Counted from the stretch's first letter, positions 54,212 through 64,000 are shown. The stretch is DNA of 64,000 bases from Deltaproteobacteria bacterium (GCA_016214985.1 JACRMM010000030.1:62001-126000); one strand, 5' to 3'. Notes: a model not told the origin generated them from the letters alone. Numbers and translations are program-made.

Positions 54212-57200
54212 ATGAAGAGGACGAAACGCGGGAGCATGGGGTGCCGGCGCGTGGTTCCCCTTTTCGCTTCGATCGTCGCGCTGGCGGGTTGGCTGAGCTC
54301 CGGGCCTGTGCGGGCCGCCACTCCGGCGGCGGACTACTCGTCGCAAGTGACCGTCACGGCCTCCAACCAGCGCAGCGTGGCCGACCGGCGGACCAACACG
54401 ATCACGAGCGACGCCGACGTCACGCTGAAGAACAACGGCGCAGTTGCGATCAGCGCGCCGCTCTGGGCCGTGATCCAGTTCTCCTCTGCTGGTGTCGGCG
54501 CTCCGACGCAAAGTGGAACGTGGACGGGCCCGGCGGGATCGTGGAGCCCGGCCCGCCCGTATTGCGATCTCTCGGGCGCAATCGGCCAGGGCCTTCTGCC
54601 GGGTGCCAAGGTAACCTTCCACGTCAAGTTCGTCTGCCCGAGCACCGTTCGGTACACGTACAAAGTGCTCACGTATGGGGCGGCCACTCCGACCCAGAAT
54701 CACTCTCCGACGGCCAACGCGGGCGGGCCCTACACGGGCAACGTCGGCCAGGCGATCAGCTTCAGCGGCTCGGGAAACGACCCGGACCATGACACGCTGA
54801 CCTACTCCTGGGCGTTCGGCGACGGGGGGACGGCGAACGTTGCGACCCCCACGCACGTCTACGGCACGGGCGGCCCCTTCGTGGCCACGCTGACGGTGTC
54901 CGACGGCAAGGGAGGAACCGGATCGTCTACGGCGACCGTCACGGTGAACCGACCTCCGACGGCGACCGCGGGCGGGCCCTACACGGGCAACGTCGGCCAA
55001 GCGATCAGCTTCAGCGGCTCGGGAAGCGACCCGGACCAAGACACGCTGTCGTATTCCTGGGCCTTCGGGGATGGGGGCACGGCCAACGTTGCGGCGCCGA
55101 CGCATGTGTACATGACGGGCGGCCCCTTCACGGCCACACTGACGGTATCCGACGGCAAGGGCGGAACCGGGTCGTCCACGGCGGCCGTCGCGGTGAACCG
55201 ACCTCCGACGGCGAATGCGGGCGGGCCCTACGCGGGCAACGTGGGCCAGGGGATCCACTTCAACGGCTCGGGAGACGACCCGGACCATGACGCGCTGACG
55301 TACTTCTGGGTCTTCGGCGACGGGGGCACGGCCGACGTTGCGGCGCCGATGCATGTGTACATGACGGGCGGCCCCTTTACGGCCACGTTGACGGTGACGG
55401 ATCCCCAGGGCCTGACCGGGTCGTCCACGGCAGCCGTCGCGGTGAACCGACCTCCGACGGCGAACGCGGGCGGGCCCTACGCGGGCAACGTGGGCCAGGC
55501 GATCCGCTTCAGCGGCTCGGGAGACGACCCGGACCATGACGCGCTGACCTACTCCTGGGCCTTTGGGGACGGGGGGACGGCCAACGTCGCGGCGCCGACG
55601 CACGTCTATGCAACCGACGGAAGCTTCGCGGCCGTCTTGACTGTAACGGACCCCAAAGGCCTGACCGCGGCGTCTCAGGCGACGGTGACGGTCACGGCAG
55701 CGGGCAATCAGCCGCCGACGGCGGAACCGGGGCCCAATCGCACCGTCGCCCTGTCGTATGTGAGGGCCGCGGCGAGCGTCCAACTCGACGGAACGAAGTC
55801 GACCGACATCGACGGGACCGTCGTCGGGTACGCCTGGACCGCGGGTTCAGGCGGGCCGGACCCGGCCGACGAAGCCAAGCCCACGGTCTCCCTGGCCGCT
55901 GGCACGTACACCTTCACATTGGTAGTCACCGACGACAAGGGCGCGGCGAGCGCGCCGAAGAGCGTGGTGATCACGGTCGTGAAGGAGGCGGTCCAACTCC
56001 CCGCGGTGACGGTCGACACGCCGCCGCCCTATCAGGTGGCCGCCGGCGGTTCGACGCCGCTGGCGCTCGCCGTCTCGGCCGCGAGCCCGGACGGCCGCCC
56101 CGTTTCCCTCACGGCCTCTCCTCTCTTGGCTTCGGCTACCTTCCAGGCTGTGCCGGGGCCCTTGGCCAGCGGGACCTATGTGTTCCAGCCGGGCTTCGTG
56201 CCCTCCGGCACGTACCTGGTTACCTTTACGGCCCGAGATACCTATGGGCTGACGACGAGCACGACCGTGCCGATCGACGTGGGGGCCACGAACCGGCCGC
56301 CGGTCTTGACGGTCCAGGACACCGCGACGGTCGTGGCGGGCGGCGTGCTCTCGATCCCGGTGGCGGCGAGCGACCCGGACGGCGACATCCTCACCTTGAC
56401 GGCCACGGGCCTTCCGGAGAACGCGGTCTTCGTGCCCTCTTCCGGGGGCATCACCTTTACGCCCGCCCGGACGCAGACCGGGACCTACGACATCACGGTC
56501 AGGGCCTCGGACGGGCAATCGGCGACCGCCGGTCAGGTGGCCGTGACCGTGACCCCGCCAGAGTCGGGTGGCGGCGGCTCCGGCGGACCGGGGGCGCTCG
56601 TCTTGACCGTCGACCCGGTCGAGAGCCCGAGCTTTCTGACCGCGCAGCGCCTCACGGGGACGGTGAATAGCGCCGCGGAACCGAGGCCCGCCCAGAAGTC
56701 CACTCTGATCACGGGGATGAGCCCGACCACCGGGGAGCAGGGCTCGACGGTGATCGTGACCCTCACGGGCGACGTCGGCAGCTACGCCACCAACTTCGCG
56801 GCGGGCACCAGCGCGGCCAGCTTCGGTTCCGGGATCACGGTGAAATCCCTGGCGGTGACCGGCCCGTCCCAGGCCGCGGCCACGATCGCGATCGATCCGG
56901 CGGCCGTCGTTGGCGCCCGCTCGGTCCGCGTGGTGACCGGTTCGGAGACGGCGGTTTCCGTCAACGCGTTCACCGTGCTGAGCGGAAAGACCACGGTCAC
57001 CGGACGCCTGGTCGAGCCGGGAACCGGGGTTCCCATCGCCGGTGCGACCGTGGTCATCCAGGGAACGACCGCGCGGGCTACGACGGGCCTCGACGGCACG
57101 TTCACGCTGCAGGGCGTGCCGCCCGGCCCGCAAGACCTCCTGGTCACGGCCCTCAACCACCAATCCGTGCTCGTTCGCATCTCGCCCCAGATCGGTGTTC

Positions 57201-60200
57201 CGGTGGTCGTGGAGGATCTCGAGCTCACGCCCACGGTCTTCGACCCTGCAACGGCGCCGGCGGCCAGCCTGGGCAGCGTGGTCGGCCGCGGCCTCGGGAC
57301 ATTCTCCTTCACCGGAGATCCGGAGGAGGGCAAACAGCTGATCCGAGACACCCTGTTCGCCGTCGGCGGAAAACGTTACGGCCTGATCGACGAGTACGGC
57401 AACCAGCAGAACCCCAACGTGGAAGGCAATGGCATCGCGAGCCTGAAGCCGAACGGCTTGACGGCCATGGTCGGCCGCTGGCACCGGGGCGAGACGATGC
57501 CTCTGGGCGTCATTCTCCAGGGGATGGTCCTCGCCTTCGATTGGGAGAACAGCAACCCCCCGAGCCTTTTCCGACTCCTCAAGTCCCTCCAGGGCCAGGT
57601 GAACCGCGCCTGGAGCGATCCGACCGATCCGGCGAACGCCCTGCTCGTGGCGATGTTCAACCGGGGGCGGAGCGTGTCGCCGGCGCCCCCGACCCTGACC
57701 CAGGACACGCCGCTCAACGCCGTGCAGTCCTACCTCTTCTCCGTGACGGTCTTCGGGTACGTCTCGTCGCAGGTCCTCTACTACCAGGACCTTCCGGACG
57801 AAGGGCTCGGGGCCCTGGGCCGAAACGAGCCGAGCGACCGAAGCGTCCTGTTGGCCTGGAACGAGTGGACGCGCGATCTGGGGGTGGCTTCCGACGTGCC
57901 CCCACCACGGGCGCTCCTGCTCGCACAAGTGGCGGACACCCGGCCCGTGGCCTACGCCGGCCCGACGCAGACCATCCCCGTCAGCAAGGACACCGGCTCG
58001 ATCCCGGTGACCCTCGACGGCAGGACGTCGTACGCAAAGAACGGGCGGACCCTCGTGCTCTACAAATGGGTGCGCACCTCGAGCGCCGACCCGGACCCCG
58101 CCGACGAGATGAGCCCGACGATCGAGCTGATGCCCAAGGATCAGGGCACCCTGATCGGCCGGAAGCACACCTTCCGGCTCGTTGTGCAGGACAGCGAGGG
58201 AGAGTGGAGCAATCCCTCGGAGGTCCTCATCGTGCTCGATGGTCCCTGCCGGATCATCGACGCTGGAGACCCGTCCCTCGTGCCGTGGTGCGAGGTCTTC
58301 GAGAGCGTGGGAACCAGCCAGATCGTGAGCCTCACCAGCAGCGTGACGATCGATCCCTACCTGGAGTCTTTGAAGACGGCGATCTCCCCGACGCTGGTGG
58401 AGGACGCGGCAACGAAAGCGACGGCGGTCAAGCGCTGGACCGACTACCTGGAGCTGCTCGACTTCACGGACCAACAGTACCTCTCGAAGGTCCGCGCCGA
58501 AGACTTCGTCTCCAGCTTCGAGGACAGCAAGAAGGCAGCGGCCACGATCGGAAAGGTGACGCAGTTCACGAGCGCTGCGGCCGGCATCATGACCGATGTG
58601 GTCGGGTCCATCGTCGGGCAGGTGGCGAACTCCTTGTTCAAGGACCTCATCATCAACGACCTGATCAAGAACTTCGTCGAGTCGGCCCGGCCCAACGCGC
58701 CGTACGTCGACAGCGCGGTCCTTGTGCCGCCGGAGCAGGGGGGGACCCAGACGGTCCAGGTCACGTTCCGACCGGCTCAGGACGAGGTGGGCACGGCCGC
58801 GAACGGGTCGAGCTGGAAGTACTACTACGCCGTCTACCGCCAGAGCCGGGGCGTGCCGGGCTTCGGCACCCTCATCACGGTGCTCCCCTCCTACCGCTTC
58901 AACGCGCAATTGGCAGACGTGGAGGACGACGAGGTGGGTCGCGCCGCCATGCGCTATGCGCTGCAGAAGAGCGGTAGAGAGATGCGCCTGCGGTTCGTGG
59001 ACACCGATCCGGCACCCGGGACCAACACCTACCGGCTCGTGACCCGGGTGATGCGGGGCCACACGATTCCCAACAAGCCCTACATCGACCCCATCGTGAA
59101 GGCCGGGTTCGACTTCCTGGTGGAGAAGTCGACCGGGGCGAGCGGAAAGATCCTCGTGGACGGCATGTTCACCTGTCTGGACGCGATGGAGGCGATCCTG
59201 ACCGGCGTCATCTACCAGTGGAGCGAGTACTCGGACCCGGCCATGGTCTACGTGGGAACCGCGGCGGAGAGCCGATTTCCCCGGATCGACCTGGCTGTGG
59301 CCGAGCGCACCGGGGAAATCTTCGTCAGTCTCCCGGACACGAGCAAGATCTTCAAGTGGACGACGGAAGGCCTGAAGGTGCGGGTGGACGCGGGCTTCAA
59401 GACGCCGTACCAGACCGGCCTCGCTTCGGACGCCTACGGCAACCTCTACACCGACAACCGGGCCTCCGACCTGCAGTTCGGCGGACGCCTCTTCCGTTTC
59501 AGCGCCCTGGACAACTCGAGGGTGCTCGTGGGCTCGACGAACTACTACAGCATGCTTCTCCAGTATGCCCGCAGCACCGACGTGAAGGGCTTGACGTATG
59601 CGCTCGACGGAAAGGACCAGGTGTTGTTCGTGGCCGATGGCATGGAGCAGCGGATCAATCGCCTGGACCTCTACGACGGCGCGATCGTCGACCGCAACGT
59701 GAGCCAGGGTTACGTGTCCTCGACGCCGGAGACGCAGCTCTTCTTCCAGGACACGACCCGCCTCTTCTGGGACCCGACCTACCGCACCCTCTTCTTCACC
59801 CAGGGCAACGAGATCCTGAAGGCGCCGAAGGGCGGCCCGCTCGAGCGCGCCTTCCTCCCCGACGCGAACCCCTTCGCCGGCGCCTGGCTCACCGGGATCG
59901 ACGGCGACGAGAACGGCCTGTACGTGGCCGACTCGATCTCCGGCAAGGTGACCCTCATTCCTCACTGGTACCTCACCACCCGCGGGTTCGGGCTCCCGGA
60001 GGACTACTTGAAGCGCTATACGGTCGCCCGGTTCACCGGCCCCCTGGACATCAAGGTCCTGGGCGCACGGCGCCAGTTGGTGGCCGTGGACGCGGCGGGT
60101 GTGCGGATCGCCGGGTTCGGCCTCTCCGGCCGGATCTGGGACGGCCAGTACAACGAGCCCCTCGCAGGAGCCAGCCTTCTGCTCGACGACGTGCTGGCGG

Positions 60201-61537
60201 GTCAGACGGACGCCCAGGGGTACTTCGTCCTCAACAACATCGCCACGAGCGGGCCCGTTCGGCTCACCGTGGAGTCCCTGGACGGCCGCGTCCACCGCCT
60301 CTCCGATCGCTCCGGCACCTCCGGCCAGACGGTCTTCGTCAACCCCCGCGGGCAGACGGTTCTCGAAGACGACTTGCTGTTCGATCCGCCGCCGGTTCCG
60401 CGGCCCCAGGATGTCGACGCCAACACGCAGAACGTTCAGGTCGACCCGTCCCCGTTCCCGGCCACCTCGGAGGAGGTCACCCTCACTGCGGACGATCTCG
60501 GGACCACGGTGCAGACCCATTTCATTCTCCCCAAGCAGCGGCTGGTGCCGAGCGAGGCCCTGCGCAACCAGGTGCTGCCGAACCTTCCTGCTCCGCCGGA
60601 GCCACCGCCGCTGGTCGTGACGCGCACCCTGGGGGACGACGATGTTCCTGTCCTGGGAGAAGGGGCGCAGAAACAGGGCCCGGCGCGAGATCTCGCGGCG
60701 AGCAGGATCCGGATCCTCACCCCGATGTCCGGGCTGAAGATCCCGGCGACCGCCCAGCAGGCAGCGGTGTCTCGGGCGGTCGAGGGTGTCGTCCTCCTGC
60801 CGAAGAACACGACCGCCGCCCTGGAGGGAAGGGGCACGCTCCGGGTCGGTGACACCGAGCGCAGCATCGACCTTCGGCGGGTCGCGGCCACCGAGACGGA
60901 TCAGACGGCGGCGGCCCGATTCCAGACGACCGTGGACCTGGACAAAGGGCTGTCGGCCAAGGCCTTCCTCGCGGCCATGGATGTTCCCGTGGAGGCCGGC
61001 GTGGCGAAGGCGGCGCTGGCTCATGGGATGCCCGACATCGTGGTCGGCCCTTACGGCGCCCCCGCGGGCGGGGCACCCGAGCCCGCAGCGGCGGACCAGG
61101 CCAGGGCGTCGAGCAATCAGACGGCCGCTCTGGGAGACACGGCGGCGATGGACAATACGGCGGCCGCAGCAGGTTCCGCGGGCTGGGACGCGCCCGCCGC
61201 GCCTGCCCGGTACGCCGCGGTGGACGAAGGGGTTGGCTTCACCGGCTTCGCCCTTCAGAAGGCTGCCGTCGGCGAGAGGCCCGCGCCGCTCGCCGGCGCG
61301 CGCGTGTACGTCTACCCCTCCGACCCGACGATCACGACCACGGAGCAGGCAAAGGCCGCGGCCGCGGCGTCGGCTGTGACGGACGAGGCGGGCTTCTACC
61401 AGGTGCTCCTGCCCCTGGCGGCCCTGGCCGACGTGCAGGGGCGCGCTCCCGTGCCCGGTGACTTGGGCAGCATGACGCCGAAGAGCTTCAAAGTGATGGT
61501 GGACCTGGACGTAAGGGAACTCCGAGCCGCGCCGTAA
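54212..61537 (+). CDS. Giant secreted mosaic protein: PKD repeats, cadherin-like, IPT/TIG, regulatory-like and beta-propeller parts
   Basis: I start at the ATG at 54212 ('MKRTKRGSMG', RBS 'GAGAGGTGAG'), giving 2441 residues with a signal peptide to about 40. Domains in order: a beta domain (about 45-160); four near-identical 83-residue PKD repeats (166-497); a fifth PKD (about 505-590); a cadherin-like unit (about 693-780); an IPT/TIG unit (about 832-925); and a carboxypeptidase-regulatory-like fold (about 927-1000). Then come an unassigned stretch, another PKD-like unit (about 1245-1345), a helical part (about 1350-1500), NHL-like propeller strands (about 1680-1965), a second regulatory-like fold (about 1970-2040), and an Ala-rich C-terminal region. 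No sorting tail is seen. Likely an exported surface or adhesion protein; function not known. Confidence 0.85.
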   Translation: MKRTKRGSMGCRRVVPLFASIVALAGWLSSGPVRAATPAADYSSQVTVTASNQRSVADRRTNTITSDADVTLKNNGAVAISAPLWAVIQFSSAGVGAPTQSGTWTGPAGSWSPARPYCDLSGAIGQGLLPGAKVTFHVKFVCPSTVRYTYKVLTYGAATPTQNHSPTANAGGPYTGNVGQAISFSGSGNDPDHDTLTYSWAFGDGGTANVATPTHVYGTGGPFVATLTVSDGKGGTGSSTATVTVNRPPTATAGGPYTGNVGQAISFSGSGSDPDQDTLSYSWAFGDGGTANVAAPTHVYMTGGPFTATLTVSDGKGGTGSSTAAVAVNRPPTANAGGPYAGNVGQGIHFNGSGDDPDHDALTYFWVFGDGGTADVAAPMHVYMTGGPFTATLTVTDPQGLTGSSTAAVAVNRPPTANAGGPYAGNVGQAIRFSGSGDDPDHDALTYSWAFGDGGTANVAAPTHVYATDGSFAAVLTVTDPKGLTAASQATVTVTAAGNQPPTAEPGPNRTVALSYVRAAASVQLDGTKSTDIDGTVVGYAWTAGSGGPDPADEAKPTVSLAAGTYTFTLVVTDDKGAASAPKSVVITVVKEAVQLPAVTVDTPPPYQVAAGGSTPLALAVSAASPDGRPVSLTASPLLASATFQAVPGPLASGTYVFQPGFVPSGTYLVTFTARDTYGLTTSTTVPIDVGATNRPPVLTVQDTATVVAGGVLSIPVAASDPDGDILTLTATGLPENAVFVPSSGGITFTPARTQTGTYDITVRASDGQSATAGQVAVTVTPPESGGGGSGGPGALVLTVDPVESPSFLTAQRLTGTVNSAAEPRPAQKSTLITGMSPTTGEQGSTVIVTLTGDVGSYATNFAAGTSAASFGSGITVKSLAVTGPSQAAATIAIDPAAVVGARSVRVVTGSETAVSVNAFTVLSGKTTVTGRLVEPGTGVPIAGATVVIQGTTARATTGLDGTFTLQGVPPGPQDLLVTALNHQSVLVRISPQIGVPVVVEDLELTPTVFDPATAPAASLGSVVGRGLGTFSFTGDPEEGKQLIRDTLFAVGGKRYGLIDEYGNQQNPNVEGNGIASLKPNGLTAMVGRWHRGETMPLGVILQGMVLAFDWENSNPPSLFRLLKSLQGQVNRAWSDPTDPANALLVAMFNRGRSVSPAPPTLTQDTPLNAVQSYLFSVTVFGYVSSQVLYYQDLPDEGLGALGRNEPSDRSVLLAWNEWTRDLGVASDVPPPRALLLAQVADTRPVAYAGPTQTIPVSKDTGSIPVTLDGRTSYAKNGRTLVLYKWVRTSSADPDPADEMSPTIELMPKDQGTLIGRKHTFRLVVQDSEGEWSNPSEVLIVLDGPCRIIDAGDPSLVPWCEVFESVGTSQIVSLTSSVTIDPYLESLKTAISPTLVEDAATKATAVKRWTDYLELLDFTDQQYLSKVRAEDFVSSFEDSKKAAATIGKVTQFTSAAAGIMTDVVGSIVGQVANSLFKDLIINDLIKNFVESARPNAPYVDSAVLVPPEQGGTQTVQVTFRPAQDEVGTAANGSSWKYYYAVYRQSRGVPGFGTLITVLPSYRFNAQLADVEDDEVGRAAMRYALQKSGREMRLRFVDTDPAPGTNTYRLVTRVMRGHTIPNKPYIDPIVKAGFDFLVEKSTGASGKILVDGMFTCLDAMEAILTGVIYQWSEYSDPAMVYVGTAAESRFPRIDLAVAERTGEIFVSLPDTSKIFKWTTEGLKVRVDAGFKTPYQTGLASDAYGNLYTDNRASDLQFGGRLFRFSALDNSRVLVGSTNYYSMLLQYARSTDVKGLTYALDGKDQVLFVADGMEQRINRLDLYDGAIVDRNVSQGYVSSTPETQLFFQDTTRLFWDPTYRTLFFTQGNEILKAPKGGPLERAFLPDANPFAGAWLTGIDGDENGLYVADSISGKVTLIPHWYLTTRGFGLPEDYLKRYTVARFTGPLDIKVLGARRQLVAVDAAGVRIAGFGLSGRIWDGQYNEPLAGASLLLDDVLAGQTDAQGYFVLNNIATSGPVRLTVESLDGRVHRLSDRSGTSGQTVFVNPRGQTVLEDDLLFDPPPVPRPQDVDANTQNVQVDPSPFPATSEEVTLTADDLGTTVQTHFILPKQRLVPSEALRNQVLPNLPAPPEPPPLVVTRTLGDDDVPVLGEGAQKQGPARDLAASRIRILTPMSGLKIPATAQQAAVSRAVEGVVLLPKNTTAALEGRGTLRVGDTERSIDLRRVAATETDQTAAARFQTTVDLDKGLSAKAFLAAMDVPVEAGVAKAALAHGMPDIVVGPYGAPAGGAPEPAAADQARASSNQTAALGDTAAMDNTAAAAGSAGWDAPAAPARYAAVDEGVGFTGFALQKAAVGERPAPLAGARVYVYPSDPTITTTEQAKAAAAASAVTDEAGFYQVLLPLAALADVQGRAPVPGDLGSMTPKSFKVMVDLDVRELRAAP
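54707..55702 (+). repeat. Four 249-bp tandem repeats encoding PKD domains
   Basis: The phrase CCGACGGC-n-GCGGGCGGGCCCTAC recurs at 54707, 54956, 55205 and 55454, exactly 249 bp (83 codons) apart each time. Copies are highly similar at DNA level, e.g. the GGCAACGT-GGCCAG stretch, which points to recent duplication or gene conversion. Units 3 and 4 share features ('DDPDHDALTY') that units 1 and 2 lack. Confidence 0.95.
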
Positions 61538-61626
61538 ACGGCGGTTCCGCATCTTCTCCGGAACGGAAGAGCGCCTACCTCCGACCACCTCGGGGTTGCG
61601 GCGCGTAGCATCGCGGGAGGCGCACC

Positions 61627-64000
61627 ATGGGACCGAAGAACCGCTCGACAGACAAGCCGGCTGGCGGGGTCAGGGGCATCACGCCGCACCTGTGGGCGGT
61701 GCTGCTCGTCCTATTCCTCACGTCACCGACCCGTGGAGTCGCGTCGATCACCGTGACCGCCAGCGGACCGGGCGGTCAGCAGTCCCAGAGCCTGCCGGAC
61801 GAGGGCGGCCCCTTCGAGCTGAACCTGCCCCTCCAGAAGAACGCGGTGAACACGCTCACGGTCACGGCCACGGACGCCGCGAGAAACACGGTGTCGCAAG
61901 AGCTCAAGGTGACCCAGCTCTCGCTGGACGCCGTGGTCGTCTCCCAGGTCAAGGCCGAGAGGCTCACCAAAGAAGAGATCCGGCAGCTCGTGAGCGACGG
62001 GGTCATCCAGCTCGACAACCCGGCGAACTACAACGTCTCGAAGTTCGACCTCGTCCTCACGATCGGCAGCCAGCCTATCCCCATCAGCGTAACGGTCCCC
62101 ATTCCGGTGGGCGCCGAGCAGACGGGCTGGGAGGTGTACAAGATGCCGAAGGGCGACGGCAGCGGGAGCGGGAAGCCGCCGCCTCCACCCCCGCAGATCA
62201 TTGTCTTCGACCAGCCGGTCCCTCAGGCGGCCAAGGAGCTCGGGATCCCCTCGATCCCCGGCGTCATCCTGATCGAGGGCAACATCAAGAGCCTGAAGGA
62301 GTTCTACACGGTTCGGCTGCTGCTGATGAACACCTCGGGCATCTTCACGCTCAAGGACGTGATGGCGCGCATCGCCTTCCCCACTGGCGGCCTGTCGGCG
62401 ATCGCGCCGGCCGACGGCGTCCTCTCCTTCGGCGACATCCTGCCGGGCGACGGCGGACAGCCGGGTCAGGCGGAGCGGCAGTTCATCATCCGCGGCGACG
62501 AGATCGGCGTGCGGCCCGTGGACGTGAGCTTCGGGGGCAGCATAGCGGGGCCAGGCATCGCCGCGGACAAGGCGATTCCGTTCAACGGGTCGGCGACGAC
62601 GGAGGTCGAGGTGAAAGGGCCTCCGACGTTCCGGGTCCTGGCGATCCATCCGGATGCCGTGGTCAAGGATGTTCCCTACGAGTTCAAGGTGGACATCACC
62701 AACACCGCAGAGATCCCGGCCCTCTATGCGAGCCTCGCCCTGGACGTCGGGGCCGATGCCCGGCTTGTTCGGTGCAGCGGAAGCGGCGACGCCGCGGTGT
62801 GTGAAGAGATCACGGGCTCCGACGTCCGCAACTTCGGAGACATCGACCCCGGGCAGACGGTGAGTGCGACATTCACGATCCGCCCGACGCAGACCGGCCC
62901 GATCACCTCCTGCGTCGGGGTCTCCGACCAGAACATTTCGCTCCAGGTCGTCGCCGGCACGATCGGGTGCCTGGCGGGGCAGTTCCCGCCCGAGCGGGGT
63001 GTCCCCGACGGCGTCCCCACCGTCGCGGTCGTGCCGTCGCCCAACACCCAAGGCGTCGGCATCGACACGCCGGTCACGGCCTTCTTCAGCCAGGAGATGA
63101 GCCCGGCCACGATCACGACCGGCGCAGGCGGGAGCTTCAACGTCTTCGACCGCGCCAACACGCTCGTGCCCGGCGTCCTGCGGCTCGAGACCCTCAACGG
63201 GAAGACCGTGGCGATCTGGCAGGTTCAGGACAACGTCACCAACCGGTGGGCGTCGAACGCGGAGTATACCGTCTACCTGACGCGCGCCATCGCGAACAAG
63301 GCCGGTGTCCTCCTTTACAACGCCTGGACGAGCCGGTTCACCACCACCGGCACGGCCTTGTACGACCAGACCCCTCCGACGCTGACCCTGACGGTCGAGC
63401 CGCCCGTGCTCCCAAGCTACGTCCTGCCGGGCCAGCTCGTGACGGTCGATGCCTACGCGGCCGACCTGGGGAGCGGCGTCGTGCGGGTCGAGCTGCGCAG
63501 CAAGGACCTCAGTGTTCCGGACGCCCCGTACCAGCTCGTCGACCGCAAGGTCGTGTTCAGTGGCGACAAGCCGCCGTTCCTCTTCACCATCGACTCCGGA
63601 AACCTCGCGCCGGACCGCTCGTACCGACTGCTCGCCACCGCATACGACTACATGATGAACGCGCAGAACGCGACGATCGACCTCTTCGTCGCGGGCTCGG
63701 CCTCGGCGCCCACCATCGCGCTGCCCGCGCCACCCGGCGAGGGGATTCTTCAGGGGATCTCGGTGTCGGTGACGCCCACGGCGGTCTCCGGGGGCGTCCG
63801 CGAGGTACGGTACTATCTGGACGGTGCGGCGTCGCCCTTCAAGACCGTGAACCTTCCGCCCTACCAGGCGGGGCTCGGCACGCTCTCTTTACCCCTGGGC
63901 CCCCACGTCATCCGAGCCGAGGCTCGGGACGGGCTGGGGCAGACGGGGCAGGCGACGTACGACTTCGCGCTCGTTTCAAACCCGAACAAGCCGCTGATCA
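61627..64000 (+). CDS. Secreted Ig-like domain protein, 3' end outside window
   Basis: This ORF is not in the supplied track because it has no stop before the window ends. I read it codon by codon from the ATG at 61627 and found it open to base 64000 (791 residues). It starts 'MGPKNRSTDKPAGG', has a signal helix near 22-35 ('LWAVLLVLFLTSP'), and then beta-rich units. A Pro-rich linker lies near 183-190. An SbsA/Big_5-like unit begins near 462 ('VAVVPSPNTQGVGIDTPV', 'AFFSQEMSPATI'), and further Ig-like units follow near 585 and 700. It follows the giant gene by 89 bp and may share its transcript. Long proteins of this sort can lead into RHS or further Ig arrays; that cannot be seen here. Confidence 0.85.
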   Translation, partial: MGPKNRSTDKPAGGVRGITPHLWAVLLVLFLTSPTRGVASITVTASGPGGQQSQSLPDEGGPFELNLPLQKNAVNTLTVTATDAARNTVSQELKVTQLSLDAVVVSQVKAERLTKEEIRQLVSDGVIQLDNPANYNVSKFDLVLTIGSQPIPISVTVPIPVGAEQTGWEVYKMPKGDGSGSGKPPPPPPQIIVFDQPVPQAAKELGIPSIPGVILIEGNIKSLKEFYTVRLLLMNTSGIFTLKDVMARIAFPTGGLSAIAPADGVLSFGDILPGDGGQPGQAERQFIIRGDEIGVRPVDVSFGGSIAGPGIAADKAIPFNGSATTEVEVKGPPTFRVLAIHPDAVVKDVPYEFKVDITNTAEIPALYASLALDVGADARLVRCSGSGDAAVCEEITGSDVRNFGDIDPGQTVSATFTIRPTQTGPITSCVGVSDQNISLQVVAGTIGCLAGQFPPERGVPDGVPTVAVVPSPNTQGVGIDTPVTAFFSQEMSPATITTGAGGSFNVFDRANTLVPGVLRLETLNGKTVAIWQVQDNVTNRWASNAEYTVYLTRAIANKAGVLLYNAWTSRFTTTGTALYDQTPPTLTLTVEPPVLPSYVLPGQLVTVDAYAADLGSGVVRVELRSKDLSVPDAPYQLVDRKVVFSGDKPPFLFTIDSGNLAPDRSYRLLATAYDYMMNAQNATIDLFVAGSASAPTIALPAPPGEGILQGISVSVTPTAVSGGVREVRYYLDGAASPFKTVNLPPYQAGLGTLSLPLGPHVIRAEARDGLGQTGQATYDFALVSNPNKPLI

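Noticed and set aside
54707-55702. Regular DNA repeats as a CRISPR array
   Set aside because: The 249-bp units are in frame, code for PKD domains, and have no short repeat/spacer pattern.
55847-61588. 1913-aa minus-strand ORF opposite the giant gene
   Set aside because: Shadow rich in Arg, Gly and His; the plus-strand frame has recognisable PKD, TIG and regulatory-like domains.

Overview
The window is a GC-rich bacterial chromosome segment. Its gene content points to a Gram-negative anaerobe or facultative anaerobe of the former Deltaproteobacteria (Desulfobacterota, Desulfuromonadia-like). The clues are the order tilS-ftsH-folP-cdaA-cdaR-glmM-pdxJ-nnr-CBS-tsaE-lysC-cimA, a PxxKW cysteine-rich protein, a DUF502 protein, the sulfide-dependent homocysteine genes, an outer-membrane barrel, lipoproteins, and secreted proteins with C-terminal sorting tails. 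The taxon is an inference from gene content; no rRNA or tRNA gene was seen.

Layout. 1-4 kb: the end of a radical SAM gene, then carB. 4-14.3 kb (minus strand): a tightly overlapping operon that reads TSP3-repeat surface protein, clostripain-like lipoprotein, GT-C-type membrane protein, MFS transporter. It is separated by a rho-independent terminator from an upstream 1207-aa Ig-like lipoprotein. 14.3-19.2 kb: sparse DNA with an orphan Fe-S protein (minus), pncB with a structured leader, and a CheY-like receiver. 19.2-43.8 kb (mostly plus): a dense housekeeping run covering pantothenate (panC, panD), an amidohydrolase, DUF502, tilS, ftsH, folP, c-di-AMP synthesis and control with glmM, pdxJ, NAD(P)HX repair, a CBS protein, tsaE, lipoamide dehydrogenase, aspartate kinase, citramalate synthase, ComEA, an EboD-EboE pair and glycogen phosphorylase. 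43.9-44.6 kb: an AbrB/PIN toxin-antitoxin pair. 44.7-47.9 kb (minus): DUF39/COG1900, UPF0280/COG2122, NIL-ferredoxin and thioredoxin, which together form a plausible sulfide-to-homocysteine assimilation operon. 48-64 kb: an envelope and secretion region with an outer-membrane barrel, an M4 metallopeptidase, a VOC protein, glutamate dehydrogenase, a PEP-CTERM protein behind a sigma-54 promoter, a 2441-aa PKD/propeller mosaic protein, and an Ig-like protein that runs off the window.

How it fits together. The aspartate-family genes (lysC, cimA) and the COG1900 operon both relate to aspartate semialdehyde, the acceptor of sulfide in the methanogen homocysteine route. The surface proteins use at least three anchoring modes: N-terminal lipidation, PEP-CTERM, and a Cys-containing C-terminal helix/basic tail. 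The parts most worth a second look are the TSP3/clostripain/GT-C/MFS operon, in which the protease nucleophile is Ser instead of Cys, the four-gene sulfur operon, the detached EboD-EboE pair, and the sigma-54-driven PEP-CTERM gene. Several housekeeping gaps carry short stuttering repeats, two of which supply the stop codon of the preceding gene.
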